From: Nocardioides sp. BP30
GTDB lineage: Bacteria; Actinomycetota; Actinomycetes; Propionibacteriales; Nocardioidaceae
DNA: 64,000 nucleotides
Direction of reading: 5' to 3'
Assembly (NCBI RefSeq): GCF_029873215.1
Contig: NZ_CP123620.1
Coordinates: 1,488,001-1,552,000 of the forward strand
A program made the position numbers and the translations under genes. Positions 22,841 to 31,238 of the stretch are shown piece after piece (within the stretch, counting starts at the first letter, position 1; every line of letters begins with the position of its first letter). The notes beneath the pieces were generated by a model that saw only the letters and a program-made list of their open reading frames with translations, was not told the DNA's origin and searched no databases.

Positions 22841-24073
22841 GTGAGCGCAGAGACTCTGACGCTGGTGCTGGTCGTCGCGACCGCCCTGGGCTTCGACTTC
22901 ACCAACGGGTTCCACGACACCGGGAACGCGATGGCCGCCTCGATCGCGACGGGTGCGCTCAAGCCCCGCGTGGCGGTCGCCGTCTCCGCGGTGATGAACC
23001 TCCTCGGCGCCTTCCTCTCGGTCGCCGTCGCGCTCACGGTGACCAACGCCGTGGTCAAGACCTTCGACCCGAAGGCGACCACGGCGCACGAGGCGCTGAC
23101 GATGTCCGGCGACAAGCTGCTGGCGATCGTGCTGGCAGGTCTGATCGGCGGCATCGTGTGGAACCTGCTGACCTGGCTGCTCGGGCTGCCCTCGAGCTCC
23201 TCGCACGCGCTGCTCGGCGGCCTGATCGGCGCCACCATCGTCAGCCGCGGCTGGGAGGGCGTGAACTGGGTCGGCGACGGCACCAAGCTCGACGGCGTGG
23301 TGGGCAAGATCCTGCTGCCGGCGGTGGCGAGTCCGGTGGTGGCGGCGATGGTCGCCTGCCTGGGTACGTTCGCCGTGTTCCGGATCGTCGCCGGGATGGC
23401 GCTGCGGCAGGTGAACCGGGGGTTCCGCTGGGGCCAGGTCGGCACCGCGTCGCTGGTGAGCCTGGCGCACGGCACGAACGACGCGCAGAAGACGATGGGC
23501 GTGATCACGCTCGCGTTGATCGCCACCGGTCACTGGAGCAGCCTCACGTCCATCCCGTTCTGGGTGAAGGCGGTCTGTGCGGTGGCGATCGCACTCGGCA
23601 CCTACCTCGGCGGGTGGCGGATCATCCGCACGCTCGGCAAGGGACTGGTCGACATCGAGCCGCGCCAGGGCGTCGCCGCCGACGCCTCCACCGCCGCCGT
23701 CATCCTGGCCTCGAGCCACCTGGGCTTCGCGCTGTCCACCACCCACGTCGCCAGCGGCTCGATCGTCGGCGCGGGGCTCGGCAAGCCGGGCGCCAGCGTC
23801 CGCTGGAGTACGGCGCGGCGCATGGTCGGTGCCTGGCTCCTGACCGTCCCCGCCGCCGCGATCGTGGGGGGAACGATGTGGATCGTCGGCCACCTGTTCG
23901 GTCTGGCCGCGGGCTCGGTGGTCGAGGTCGTCGTGCTGCTCGCCGTGGCCGGTTACCTCTACCAGCGCTCGCGTCGGCAGCGCGTCGATGCGCACAACGT
24001 CACCGAGGCGTGGGAGATCGACCAGGCCGCGCCGAACGTTCCCACCGACCTGGTGCGCGGCGGTGACCGATGA
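22841..24073 (+). CDS. pit: PiT-family inorganic phosphate transporter (copy 1)
   Basis: This is a 410-residue, polytopic Pi:cation symporter. The duplicated PiT signature is present in both halves: GFDFTNGFHDTGNAMAASIATGALKPR and SLAHGTNDAQKTMGVITLALI. It also has ILASSHLGFALSTTHV. The GTG at 22841 is chosen over the TTG at 22832 because copy 2 begins at the same residue (VSAETL). Preceded by a PHO-box-like repeat and followed by a closely similar second gene with its own box. Confidence 0.93.
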   Translation: MSAETLTLVLVVATALGFDFTNGFHDTGNAMAASIATGALKPRVAVAVSAVMNLLGAFLSVAVALTVTNAVVKTFDPKATTAHEALTMSGDKLLAIVLAGLIGGIVWNLLTWLLGLPSSSSHALLGGLIGATIVSRGWEGVNWVGDGTKLDGVVGKILLPAVASPVVAAMVACLGTFAVFRIVAGMALRQVNRGFRWGQVGTASLVSLAHGTNDAQKTMGVITLALIATGHWSSLTSIPFWVKAVCAVAIALGTYLGGWRIIRTLGKGLVDIEPRQGVAADASTAAVILASSHLGFALSTTHVASGSIVGAGLGKPGASVRWSTARRMVGAWLLTVPAAAIVGGTMWIVGHLFGLAAGSVVEVVVLLAVAGYLYQRSRRQRVDAHNVTEAWEIDQAAPNVPTDLVRGGDR

Positions 24074-24097
24074 GCGATCACCCGACAGGTCACGATC

Positions 24098-24130
24098 AGC
24101 TAGTGAACCGGACCTGAACAGTGGACGAAC
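24098..24130 (-). promoter_or_regulatory. PHO-box-like triple direct repeat upstream of pit2
   Basis: Three contiguous 11-bp units on the minus strand read GTTCGTCCACT (24120-24130), GTTCAGGTCCG (24109-24119) and GTTCACTAGCT (24098-24108). Each begins GTTC with exact 11-bp periodicity, the arrangement of PhoP boxes in Streptomyces. The units lie 51 bp before the pit2 GTG, so pit2 is probably phosphate-regulated on its own account. Confidence 0.72.
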
Positions 24131-24181
24131 ACAGCTGTCGGCCCCTGCCCTGGCGCGGACGCAGCGGGCAGGCTCGTTGAC

Positions 24182-25402
24182 GTGAGTGCAGAGACTCTGG
24201 CGCTGGTGCTCGTCGTGGTGACGGCACTCGGCTTCGACTTCACCAACGGGTTCCACGACACCGGCAACGCGATGGCGACCTCGATCGCGACGGGCGCGCT
24301 CAAGCCGCGTGTCGCCGTCGCCATCTCGGCGGTGATGAACCTGGTCGGTGCCTTCCTCTCCGTCGCCGTGGCGCTGACCGTCACCAACGCGGTGGTCAAG
24401 ACCTTCGACAGCAACGCCAGCTCCGCCAGCGACGCGCTGACGGTGCCCGGCGACAAGCTGCTGGCGATCGTCCTCGCCGGTCTGATCGGCGGCATCGTGT
24501 GGAACCTGCTGACCTGGCTGCTCGGCCTGCCGTCGAGCTCCTCCCACGCACTGTTCGGCGGCCTCATCGGGGCGACCATCGCCTCGCTGGGCTGGAACGG
24601 CGTCAACTGGGTCGGCGACGGCACCAAGCTCGACGGGGTGGTGGGCAAGATCCTGCTGCCCGCCGTCGCGTCGCCGATCGTGGCCGGCCTGGTGGCGGGG
24701 GTCGGGACGTGGCTGATCTACCGCATCACCGTCGGCGTCGCCGCGCGGTTCACCGAGAGCGGCTTCCGTTGGGGCCAGATCGGCACCGCCTCGCTGGTGA
24801 GCCTGGCGCACGGCACCAACGACGCGCAGAAGACGATGGGCGTGATCACGCTCGCGCTGATCGCGACCGGCCACTGGAACCACCTGGACTCCATCCCGTT
24901 CTGGGTCAAGCTGGTCTGCGCGCTGGCGATCGCGGCCGGCACCTACATCGGCGGCTGGCGGATCATCCGCACCCTGGGCAAGGGCCTGGTCGAGATCGAG
25001 TCCCCGCAGGGCGTCGCCGCCGAGTCCTCCTCGGCGGCTGTCATCCTGGCCTCGAGCCACCTCGGCTTCGCGCTGTCCACCACCCACGTCGCGACCGGCT
25101 CGATCCTCGGCACCGGCCTGGGCAAGCCCGGCGCGGAGGTGCGCTGGGGCATCGCGGGCCGGATGGTCGTGGGCTGGCTGCTCACCCTCCCGGCAGCGGC
25201 GATCGTGGGAGGATTGATGTGGGGTCTGGGCGACCTCTTCGGTCTTGCCGGCGGCTCGGTGGTCGAGTTCGTCGTGCTGGCGGTGGTCGCCGGATACCTC
25301 TTCGCCCGATCCCGCCGGCAGCCGGTGGGCGCGCACAACGTGAACGACGAGTGGGAGAGCCCGACGGCCTCCCCGACCACTCCGACGGGAGCAACAGTAT
25401 GA
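24182..25402 (+). CDS. pit: PiT-family inorganic phosphate transporter (copy 2)
   Basis: This 406-residue protein is nearly collinear with copy 1 and by eye identical at roughly four residues in five. Both PiT signatures are intact. Differences cluster in the loop after TFD, in the central region (about 165-195) and at the C-terminus. Both copies keep the functional motifs, so neither looks like a pseudogene. GTG start, no strong ribosome-binding site. Its TGA lies in an ATGA with an 18-codon ORF, then two small genes follow, so it heads a four-gene coupled unit. Confidence 0.93.
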   Translation: MSAETLALVLVVVTALGFDFTNGFHDTGNAMATSIATGALKPRVAVAISAVMNLVGAFLSVAVALTVTNAVVKTFDSNASSASDALTVPGDKLLAIVLAGLIGGIVWNLLTWLLGLPSSSSHALFGGLIGATIASLGWNGVNWVGDGTKLDGVVGKILLPAVASPIVAGLVAGVGTWLIYRITVGVAARFTESGFRWGQIGTASLVSLAHGTNDAQKTMGVITLALIATGHWNHLDSIPFWVKLVCALAIAAGTYIGGWRIIRTLGKGLVEIESPQGVAAESSSAAVILASSHLGFALSTTHVATGSILGTGLGKPGAEVRWGIAGRMVVGWLLTLPAAAIVGGLMWGLGDLFGLAGGSVVEFVVLAVVAGYLFARSRRQPVGAHNVNDEWESPTASPTTPTGATV

Positions 25403-25455
25403 ACGACCCCCTCCGGATGCTCACTTCGTTCCCCCTCGGACGGGGATCGCGATGA
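25399..25455 (+). CDS. Possible 18-residue coupled small ORF
   Basis: The frame MNDPLRMLTSFPLGRGSR starts in an ATGA with the pit2 stop (25399) and ends in an ATGA with the next gene's start (25452). Overlap at both ends suits a translated coupling peptide carrying ribosomes from pit2 to the small membrane protein gene. It has no recognisable domain and could simply be the spacer that keeps the frame open; coding is unproven. Confidence 0.35.
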   Translation: MNDPLRMLTSFPLGRGSR

Positions 25456-25787
25456 GCGGCGCATTCGGCGACGACGTCCGCCTGGCGGGCGAGGCGATCT
25501 GGAAGGTGCTGCTGGCCAGCCTGGTGCTCGGCGCCGGTCTGCCGGCGGTCTTCGCGCTCGGGATCCGCTCGTTGGCCTGGGGAACCGGCGGCGACGCGGA
25601 GGCCGGTGGCGGCACCGCGACGGCCCCCGCCCCGGGGCACCCGCTGGGCAAGGTGCTGGCGGGGATCCTCTTCCTGGTGGTGGCCTACGGGATCGTGGCA
25701 GGCCTGATCTTCATCATCGCCAGCGGCCAGGGCAAGGACATCTCCTTCAGCCACGTGATCCCGACGATCGTGGCGCACAAGTCATGA
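25452..25787 (+). CDS. Small two-TM membrane protein associated with pit (Rv0544c-like)
   Basis: This is a 111-residue protein with two membrane segments (about residues 18-40 and 68-92) joined by a Gly/Ala-rich loop. By position it matches the small membrane protein (Rv0544c) that follows pitA (Rv0545c) in Mycobacterium tuberculosis and precedes a DUF3349 protein. Start and stop are both in ATGA overlaps. Function unknown; a role as an accessory to phosphate transport is inferred only from the conserved order. Confidence 0.75.
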   Translation: MSGAFGDDVRLAGEAIWKVLLASLVLGAGLPAVFALGIRSLAWGTGGDAEAGGGTATAPAPGHPLGKVLAGILFLVVAYGIVAGLIFIIASGQGKDISFSHVIPTIVAHKS

Positions 25788-26092
25788 GCACCTCTCCCGT
25801 CTCCCGCGTCCTGGAGTGGCTGAAGGCCGGCTACCCCCAGGGCATCCCGCCGGCCGACTACCCGCCGGTGCTCGGCGTGCTGCGCCGCAAGCTCACCGAC
25901 GAGGAGATCGAGGCCATCGCCGACGAGCTGGCGCTGCAGTCGGTCTCGGCCGGCGACGTACCGGTCACGGCGGAGGACATCCGCTCGATGGTCCGCTCGC
26001 ACGCGTTCCAGCGCTGCACCTCCGAGGACCTCACCCGGGTCTCCGGCCTGTTGGCCAGCGGAGGCTGGCCCCTCGAAGCCGACCTGGGCTAG
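25784..26092 (+). CDS. DUF3349 domain protein (Rv0543c-like)
   Basis: This 102-residue protein reads VLEWLKAGYPQGIPPADYPPVLGVLRRKLTDEEIEAIADEL, the signature region of DUF3349, a small helical fold known from mycobacteria (Rv0543c). The ATG overlaps the preceding stop. The conserved pit-Rv0544c-Rv0543c order argues for a shared function, but none is known. It ends 65 bp before the convergent ppk2 gene; no clear terminator is visible between them. Confidence 0.82.
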   Translation: MSTSPVSRVLEWLKAGYPQGIPPADYPPVLGVLRRKLTDEEIEAIADELALQSVSAGDVPVTAEDIRSMVRSHAFQRCTSEDLTRVSGLLASGGWPLEADLG

Positions 26093-26157
26093 AGGGACGC
26101 GCGCGGTCAGCTCCGCAGCCGTCGGCTCGCGGGTGTCTGCTCGGCGGCCGGGTGCGC

Positions 26158-27048
26158 CTAGTCGCCGACGGCCTGCTTGCCGCGCTGGATGATCTTCGGG
26201 TCCGGTACGCCGACCACATCGGGGTTCTTGCCGTCGTACTCGAACTGCGAGAGGAAGTAGCGCATCGCGTTGAGCCGGGCGCGCTTCTTGTCATTGGACT
26301 TGATCGTGATCCAGGGCGCCGTCTTGGTGTCGGTGCGCCGGAACATCTCCTCCTTGGCGGCCGTGTAGGAGTCCCAGCGGTCCAGCGACTCCAGGTCCAT
26401 GGGGGAGAGCTTCCACTGCCGGACCGGGTCGATCTGACGGATGATGAAGCGGGTGCGCTGCTCTGACTGGGTGACGGAGAACCAGAACTTGGTCACCGAG
26501 ATGCCCGATTCGACCAGCATCTTCTCGAAGCGCGGCGCCTGGTCCATGAAGATCTCGTAGTCCTCGTCGGAGCAGAACCCCATCACCCGCTCGACGCCGG
26601 CGCGGTTGTACCAGGATCGGTCGAACAGGACCAGCTCCCCGGCGGCCGGCAGGTGGGCGATGTAGCGCTGGAAGTACCACTGCGACTGCTCGCGCTCGGA
26701 CGGCTTCACCAGCGCCACCGTGCGGGCGTAGCGGGGATTGAGGTGCTCCATGAACCGCTTGATCGTGCCGCCCTTGCCGGCCGCGTCGCGACCCTCGAAG
26801 AGCACGACGTGGCGGTGCCCCGTGCGCTGCTGCCAGTTCTGGAACTTGATCAGCTCGACCTGCAGCTCGTACTTCTCGAGGTCGTAGGCGGCCCGGTCGA
26901 GGCGTTCGTCGTACGGGTAGTTCTCCCGCCAGGTGTCCACGGCGCGCCCGGCCGGGTCGATCAGGATCGGGTCGTCGTCGTGGTCCTCGCCGATGGAGTG
27001 GCCGTCGGCCTGGAGGCGGTCGATGTAGGCGCGCAGGTCCTCGATCAT
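26158..27048 (-). CDS. ppk2: Polyphosphate kinase 2
   Basis: This 296-residue PPK2 transfers phosphate between polyphosphate and nucleotides. It has Walker A G86-RDAAGKGGT, Walker B-type D143-RSWYNRAGVE, and the lid region with FWFSVTQSEQRTRFIIRQIDPVRQWKLSPMDLES, typical of the one-domain enzymes. The N-terminal 60 residues contain an acidic EDHDDD stretch. ATG at 27048 with only 74 bp to the divergent iscS-like gene. It is convergent with the duplicated phosphate transporters, making a phosphate/polyphosphate neighbourhood. Whether it prefers ADP or GDP cannot be told. Confidence 0.93.
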   Translation of the reverse strand: MIEDLRAYIDRLQADGHSIGEDHDDDPILIDPAGRAVDTWRENYPYDERLDRAAYDLEKYELQVELIKFQNWQQRTGHRHVVLFEGRDAAGKGGTIKRFMEHLNPRYARTVALVKPSEREQSQWYFQRYIAHLPAAGELVLFDRSWYNRAGVERVMGFCSDEDYEIFMDQAPRFEKMLVESGISVTKFWFSVTQSEQRTRFIIRQIDPVRQWKLSPMDLESLDRWDSYTAAKEEMFRRTDTKTAPWITIKSNDKKRARLNAMRYFLSQFEYDGKNPDVVGVPDPKIIQRGKQAVGD

Positions 27049-27107
27049 GCAGGCAACCTAGGCGTGGAGGTTGAACGGCGGGTTACGAGTCGTGACCTGC
27101 CGCGCCG

Positions 27108-27113
27108 TACTCT
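27108..27113 (+). promoter_or_regulatory. -10 element of the iscS-mnmA-metE-like unit
   Basis: TACTCT lies 9 bp before the ATG at 27123; TTACGA (27083-27088) 19 bp upstream is a candidate -35. The distance implies no or almost no 5' UTR. Confidence 0.5.
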
Positions 27114-27122
27114 TGCCTCGTC

Positions 27123-28322
27123 ATGACTCGCGCACCGGGGACCGTCTACCTCGACCACGCCGCCACCACCCCGATGGTGCCGGCGGCCGTCGAGGCGATG
27201 AGCGCACACCTGCTCGAGGTCGGCAACGCCTCCTCACTGCACGCCTCGGGCCGGCGCGCCCGCCGGGTGGTCGAGGAGTCGCGGGAGACGATCGCCCAGG
27301 CGCTCGGCTGCCGTCCCGGCGAGGTGGTCTTCACCTCCGGAGGCACCGAGGCCGACAACCTTGCGCTCAAGGGCGTCTTCTGGTCGCGCCGCGAGGCCGA
27401 CCCGCGCCGCGTCCGCATCCTCAGCACCGGCATCGAGCACCACGCCGTCCTCGACCCGCTGCACTGGCTCACCGATCCCCGCGACGGACGGGGCGGGGCA
27501 CGGGTCGAGCTGCTGCCCGTCGACGCCGACGGGCGGCTCGACGTCGCGGCGCTGCGGGAGGCGCTCGCCCGCTCGCCGGAGGACGTCGCGCTGATCTCGG
27601 TGATGTGGGCCAACAACGAGGTCGGCACCCTGCAGCCGCTGGACGACGTGGTCGAGCTGGCAGGGGCGTACGGCGTGCCCGTGCACACCGATGCCGTGCA
27701 GGCGGTCGGCACCGTCCCGGTCGACTTCGCCGCGTCAGGCGTCGACGCCCTCACCCTGACCGGACACAAGCTCGGGGGCCCGTACGGCGTGGGCGCGCTG
27801 CTCGCCCGCCGCGAGCTCGAGCTGACAGCGCTGCTGCACGGTGGCGGCCAGGAGCGGGACGTGCGCAGCGGCACCATCGACGTGCCGGCCATCGCCGGTT
27901 TCGCCGCCGCTGTCGAGCTCGCTGTCAAGGAGCAGGCCGCGTACGCCGCCCGCGTCGGCGCCCTGCGCGAGCGTCTCGTCGCCGGCGTGCGCGCTGCCGT
28001 GCCCGACGCGGTGCTCAACGGCCCGGCCGACCCGTCGGAGCGACTGCCCGGCAACGCCCACTTCTCCTTCCCGGGCTGCGAGGGCGACTCCCTGCTCATG
28101 CTGCTCGATGCGCAGGGGATCGAGTGCTCGACGGGCTCGGCCTGCTCCGCGGGCGTGCCGCAGCCCTCCCATGTCCTGCTGGCGATGGGTCGATCCGAGG
28201 ACGAGGCTCGCAGCTCGCTGCGCTTCTCGCTCGGCCACACGTCGACGGCTGCCGACGTGGATGCGCTCGTCGCGGCGATCGGTCCGTGCGTGCAGCGGGC
28301 GAGGTCGGCGGGGCTGCGGTGA
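27123..28322 (+). CDS. iscS: Cysteine desulfurase (IscS/NifS type)
   Basis: This is a 399-residue PLP enzyme that takes sulfur from cysteine. The N-terminal [10 protein letters not shown], the PLP-binding histidine region [13 protein letters not shown], the PLP lysine K216 in [13 protein letters not shown] and the persulfide cysteine C341 in STGSACSAG are all present. It directly precedes mnmA, the thiouridylase that uses its persulfide, so tRNA thiolation is a likely role; Fe-S assembly is also possible. The order iscS-mnmA-metE-like-ligA-gatCAB matches the M. tuberculosis Rv3025c-Rv3009c region. Confidence 0.94.
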   Translation: MTRAPGTVYLDHAATTPMVPAAVEAMSAHLLEVGNASSLHASGRRARRVVEESRETIAQALGCRPGEVVFTSGGTEADNLALKGVFWSRREADPRRVRILSTGIEHHAVLDPLHWLTDPRDGRGGARVELLPVDADGRLDVAALREALARSPEDVALISVMWANNEVGTLQPLDDVVELAGAYGVPVHTDAVQAVGTVPVDFAASGVDALTLTGHKLGGPYGVGALLARRELELTALLHGGGQERDVRSGTIDVPAIAGFAAAVELAVKEQAAYAARVGALRERLVAGVRAAVPDAVLNGPADPSERLPGNAHFSFPGCEGDSLLMLLDAQGIECSTGSACSAGVPQPSHVLLAMGRSEDEARSSLRFSLGHTSTAADVDALVAAIGPCVQRARSAGLR

Positions 28323-28329
28323 TCGGTCG

Positions 28330-29436
28330 ATGAGGGTCATCGCCGCCATGTCCGGTGGCGTCGACTCCGCCGTCGCGGCCGCACGTGCCGTCGAGGCGGG
28401 GCACGACGTCACCGGGATCCATCTGGCACTCTCGCGCAACCCCGCGTCGTACCGCTCGGGTGCGCGCGGCTGCTGCACGATCGAGGACGCCAACGACGCC
28501 CGCCGGGCGGCGGACATGATCGGCATCCCGTTCTACGTGTGGGACATGTCGGCGCGCTTCCACGAGGACGTCGTCGAGGACTTCATGAGCGAGTACGCCG
28601 AGGGCCGCACCCCGAACCCGTGCCTGCGCTGCAACGAGCGGATCAAGTTCGCCGCGGTGCTCGACCGGGCGCTGGGGCTGGGCTTCGACGCGGTGGTGAC
28701 GGGCCACTACGCCGTCGTCCGGGAGGGTGCCGACGGGGTCGAGCTGCACCGGGCCGCCGACGCCGCCAAGGACCAGAGCTACGTGCTCGGCGTCCTCACC
28801 CAGGACCAGCTGCGGCACTCGCTGTTCCCGCTCGGGGACACGCCGAAGCCGCTGGTGCGCGAGGAGGCGGCCCGGCGGGGGCTGCTGGTGGCCGACAAGC
28901 CGGACAGCCACGACATCTGCTTCGTCGCCGACGGCGACAACGCCGGCTGGCTGAGGGAGAAGCTGGGGGAGCGGCTGCCGAACACCGAGGGCGCCATCGT
29001 CGACGAGGCCGGCAGCGAGCTGGGCCGGCACTCCGGGACGGTGGCGTTCACCATCGGTCAGCGCCGCGGCCTGCGTCTCGGCGTGCCCGCCGCCGACGGC
29101 AAGCCTCGCTTCGTCCTCGACATCGAGCCGGTCTCCGGCACGGTCACCGTCGGTCCGCGCGAGCGTCTGGCGGTGACGCGGATCGAGGGGATCGAGCCGC
29201 GGTGGTGCGGCGCGGAGCCGCGGATGCTCGACGGCACCGAGGTAGCTGTGCAACTGCGTGCGCACGGTGCCGAGCACCGGGCCGTGGTGGCCGTCGAGGG
29301 CGGGCGGGTGTGGATCGAGCTGCTCGAGCCGGCTTACGGCATCGCCCCCGGGCAGGCGGCCGTGATCTACGACGGCACCCGGGTCGTCGGCTCGGCGACC
29401 ATCGCCTCGACCTCCCGACCGGGGCTGCCCGCGTGA
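28330..29436 (+). CDS. mnmA: tRNA-specific 2-thiouridylase
   Basis: This 368-residue enzyme makes the 2-thio group of wobble U34 in Lys, Glu and Gln tRNAs. PP-loop S8-GGVDSA at the N-terminus; catalytic cysteine C101 in [12 protein letters not shown] and persulfide cysteine C197 in [12 protein letters not shown]-terminal beta-barrel with GQRRGLRLG and VGPRERL. The ATG at 28330 begins [14 protein letters not shown]; the frame upstream of it overlaps iscS and is not used. Seven bases separate it from iscS. Its stop overlaps the next GTG (GTGA at 29433). Confidence 0.95.
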   Translation: MRVIAAMSGGVDSAVAAARAVEAGHDVTGIHLALSRNPASYRSGARGCCTIEDANDARRAADMIGIPFYVWDMSARFHEDVVEDFMSEYAEGRTPNPCLRCNERIKFAAVLDRALGLGFDAVVTGHYAVVREGADGVELHRAADAAKDQSYVLGVLTQDQLRHSLFPLGDTPKPLVREEAARRGLLVADKPDSHDICFVADGDNAGWLREKLGERLPNTEGAIVDEAGSELGRHSGTVAFTIGQRRGLRLGVPAADGKPRFVLDIEPVSGTVTVGPRERLAVTRIEGIEPRWCGAEPRMLDGTEVAVQLRAHGAEHRAVVAVEGGRVWIELLEPAYGIAPGQAAVIYDGTRVVGSATIASTSRPGLPA

Positions 29437-30422
29437 GCGTGATCGCCACCGGGATCGGGTCGCTTCCGGGCGAGGACTTCCCCGAGGCCGTCCGGACGGT
29501 GCTCGGTGAGCTGCCCGACCTGCCGCACCTGCCGGAGCTGCCCGGGCGGGGTGCGATCGCCGGGATGGTCGGCCGCGCCCTCGCCGTACTCGCCGACCTG
29601 GACGCCGACCTGCAGCCCGCCGGCTGGCGCCTGACCGGCTCCGGCGGGTCGCCCGGCGTCGACCAGCGCCGGGCACGTTCGCTGCTCGGTCAGGACCTCG
29701 ACACCCTGGAGGAGGTCGCCGACGGCTACGACGGCGCCTTCAAGATCCAGGTCACCGGGCCCTGGACGCTGGCTGCCGCCGTCGAGCGCCCGCGTGGCGA
29801 CAAGCTGATCGCCGACCACGGCGCCCGGCGCGAGCTCGCCCAGGCGCTGGCGGAGGGCGTCCGTGACCACGTCCGGGACGTACGCCGCAGGCTTCCGGGC
29901 GCCGCGCGTGTGGTCGTGCAGCTCGACGAGCCCGCGCTGCCGGCAGTGCTCGCCGGACGCGTCCCGACCGCCAGCGGCTTCGGCAGGCACCGCTCGGTGG
30001 ACCTGCCCGAGGCGTCGCAGGCGCTGGAGTGGGTGCTGGCGGCGATCGCCGAGGAGGGCTCGGAGCCGTGGGTGCACAGCTGCGCCCCCGGCACGCCGCT
30101 GGACCTGCTGCGGGGAGCCGGCGCGCAGGGGCTGGCCGTCGACCTCGACGTGCTGACCGCTGCCGATCACGATCGCCTCGCGGAGGCGCTGGAGGCCGGG
30201 GTGACGGTGGCACTCGGTGCCGTCCCGTCGACGGATCCCGACCGGGAGATCTCGGACAAGCAGGTCACCGAGCGGGTGCTGCGCTGGCTCGACATGCTCG
30301 GCCTGGACGCGCAGGAGGCGTCCTTGGCGATCACGCCGGCGTGCGGGCTGGCGGGTGCGACGCCGGCATGGAGCCGGCGCGCGATGATGCTGGCCCGGAC
30401 CAGCGCGGCATCGCTGGGGTAG
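29433..30422 (+). CDS. MetE C-terminal-like methionine synthase family protein (Rv3015c-like)
   Basis: This 329-residue protein resembles the catalytic C-terminal half of cobalamin-independent methionine synthase. It has [16 protein letters not shown] at the start, [16 protein letters not shown], and the probable zinc ligands in [10 protein letters not shown] (His, Cys) and [10 protein letters not shown] (Cys). It lacks the N-terminal MetE half. Actinobacteria carry this short form between mnmA and ligA (Rv3015c in M. tuberculosis); its substrate is unproven and calling it methionine synthase would be an over-reach. GTG start coupled to mnmA; the stop falls within an 11-bp direct repeat. Confidence 0.85.
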   Translation: MSVIATGIGSLPGEDFPEAVRTVLGELPDLPHLPELPGRGAIAGMVGRALAVLADLDADLQPAGWRLTGSGGSPGVDQRRARSLLGQDLDTLEEVADGYDGAFKIQVTGPWTLAAAVERPRGDKLIADHGARRELAQALAEGVRDHVRDVRRRLPGAARVVVQLDEPALPAVLAGRVPTASGFGRHRSVDLPEASQALEWVLAAIAEEGSEPWVHSCAPGTPLDLLRGAGAQGLAVDLDVLTAADHDRLAEALEAGVTVALGAVPSTDPDREISDKQVTERVLRWLDMLGLDAQEASLAITPACGLAGATPAWSRRAMMLARTSAASLG

Positions 30423-30450
30423 TCCTGGGGTGGTCCTGGGGTAGTCCTGG
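30414..30450. repeat. 11-bp tandem direct repeat
   Basis: Units CTGGGGTAGTC, CTGGGGTGGTC, CTGGGGTAGTC and a partial CTGG follow one another over 37 bp. The stop codon (TAG, 30420-30422) of the MetE-like gene is inside the first unit. The rest of the gap to 30587 shows no gene. Confidence 0.8.
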
Positions 30451-30586
30451 ACGACGTGGCCGTCCGGGGCGATGGGGAGGCGCCCGTGGTGTCAGGGGTA
30501 TCCCGTCACGGGCGGCTCGAGGGGGATCGCCGTCGCCGGCTCGGGTACCGGGAGGACCTTCCCTGTCCGACGATGCAGGAGGAACC

Positions 30587-31144
30587 ATGCCCGAGTCCAC
30601 GACCCTGAACGGCGCCCAGGTCGCGATCATCGCGACCGACTTCTTCGAGGAGGCGGAGCTCGTCGTGCCCCGGGACCGGTTGCGCGAGGCAGGGGCCGAG
30701 GTGAAGGTCTACTCGAGCCGGCGCGAGCCGATCCAGGCGACCGAGGGCGACACCGAGCCGACCCGGAAGGTAGAGGTCGACGGCACGTTCGACGACGTCG
30801 ACGTCGAGGGGACCGACATCCTCGTGGTCCCCGGCGGGACGGTCAACGCCGACCGGATCCGGCTCGAGGCGAAGGCGCAGGAGCTGGTGAGGGCGTTCGA
30901 CGAGGCCGGGAAGCCGCTCGCGTTCATCTGCCACGGGCCTTGGCTGCTCGTCTCGGCCGGTCGTGCCAAGGACCGGCACCTGACCAGCTGGCCGAGCCTG
31001 GCCGACGACCTGCGCAACGCAGGCGCCAGCTGGGTGGACGAGGAGGTGGTGGTGGACGGCAACCTCATCACCAGCCGGAAGCCCGACGACCTGCCGGCCT
31101 TCGTCGGGGCGATCGAGAACGCGCTGGCCGGCTCGCCCTCCTGA
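30587..31144 (+). CDS. DJ-1/PfpI family protein
   Basis: This 185-residue protein is of the type-1 glutamine amidotransferase-like fold: VAIIATDFFEEAELVVPRD at the start, DILVVPGGTVNADRIR, and the nucleophilic elbow with C115-H116 in LAFICHGPWLLVSAG. These proteins (PfpI, YhbO) are variously described as deglycases, proteases or stress chaperones. The start is fixed by AGGAGGA upstream of the ATG at 30587. It stands alone, ending at a strong terminator. Confidence 0.9.
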   Translation: MPESTTLNGAQVAIIATDFFEEAELVVPRDRLREAGAEVKVYSSRREPIQATEGDTEPTRKVEVDGTFDDVDVEGTDILVVPGGTVNADRIRLEAKAQELVRAFDEAGKPLAFICHGPWLLVSAGRAKDRHLTSWPSLADDLRNAGASWVDEEVVVDGNLITSRKPDDLPAFVGAIENALAGSPS

Positions 31145-31165
31145 CCGATCGCCGTCCTCCGCACA

Positions 31166-31207
31166 GACGCCGACGGCCGCCCGGATCCCCGGGCGGCCGT
31201 CGGCGTC
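31166..31207. terminator. Bidirectional intrinsic terminator
   Basis: A perfect 19-bp stem, GACGCCGACGGCCGCCCGG (31166-31184) with its reverse complement (31189-31207), closes a 4-nt loop ATCC. It lies between the convergent pfpI-like and MFS genes. There is no T-tract, which is common in this group. Confidence 0.85.
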
Positions 31208-31238
31208 GATGCGTACGTCGTGGCGTGCGTGGCGGCGA

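Noticed and set aside
22841..25402. Tandem pit genes as an assembly duplication artefact
   Set aside because: The copies differ at many positions along their length, have different upstream regions and differ at the C-terminus.
29433..30422. Treating the MetE-like gene as a truncated pseudogene of metE
   Set aside because: Zinc ligands are intact, it is coupled to mnmA, and the short form is conserved at this position in other actinobacteria.
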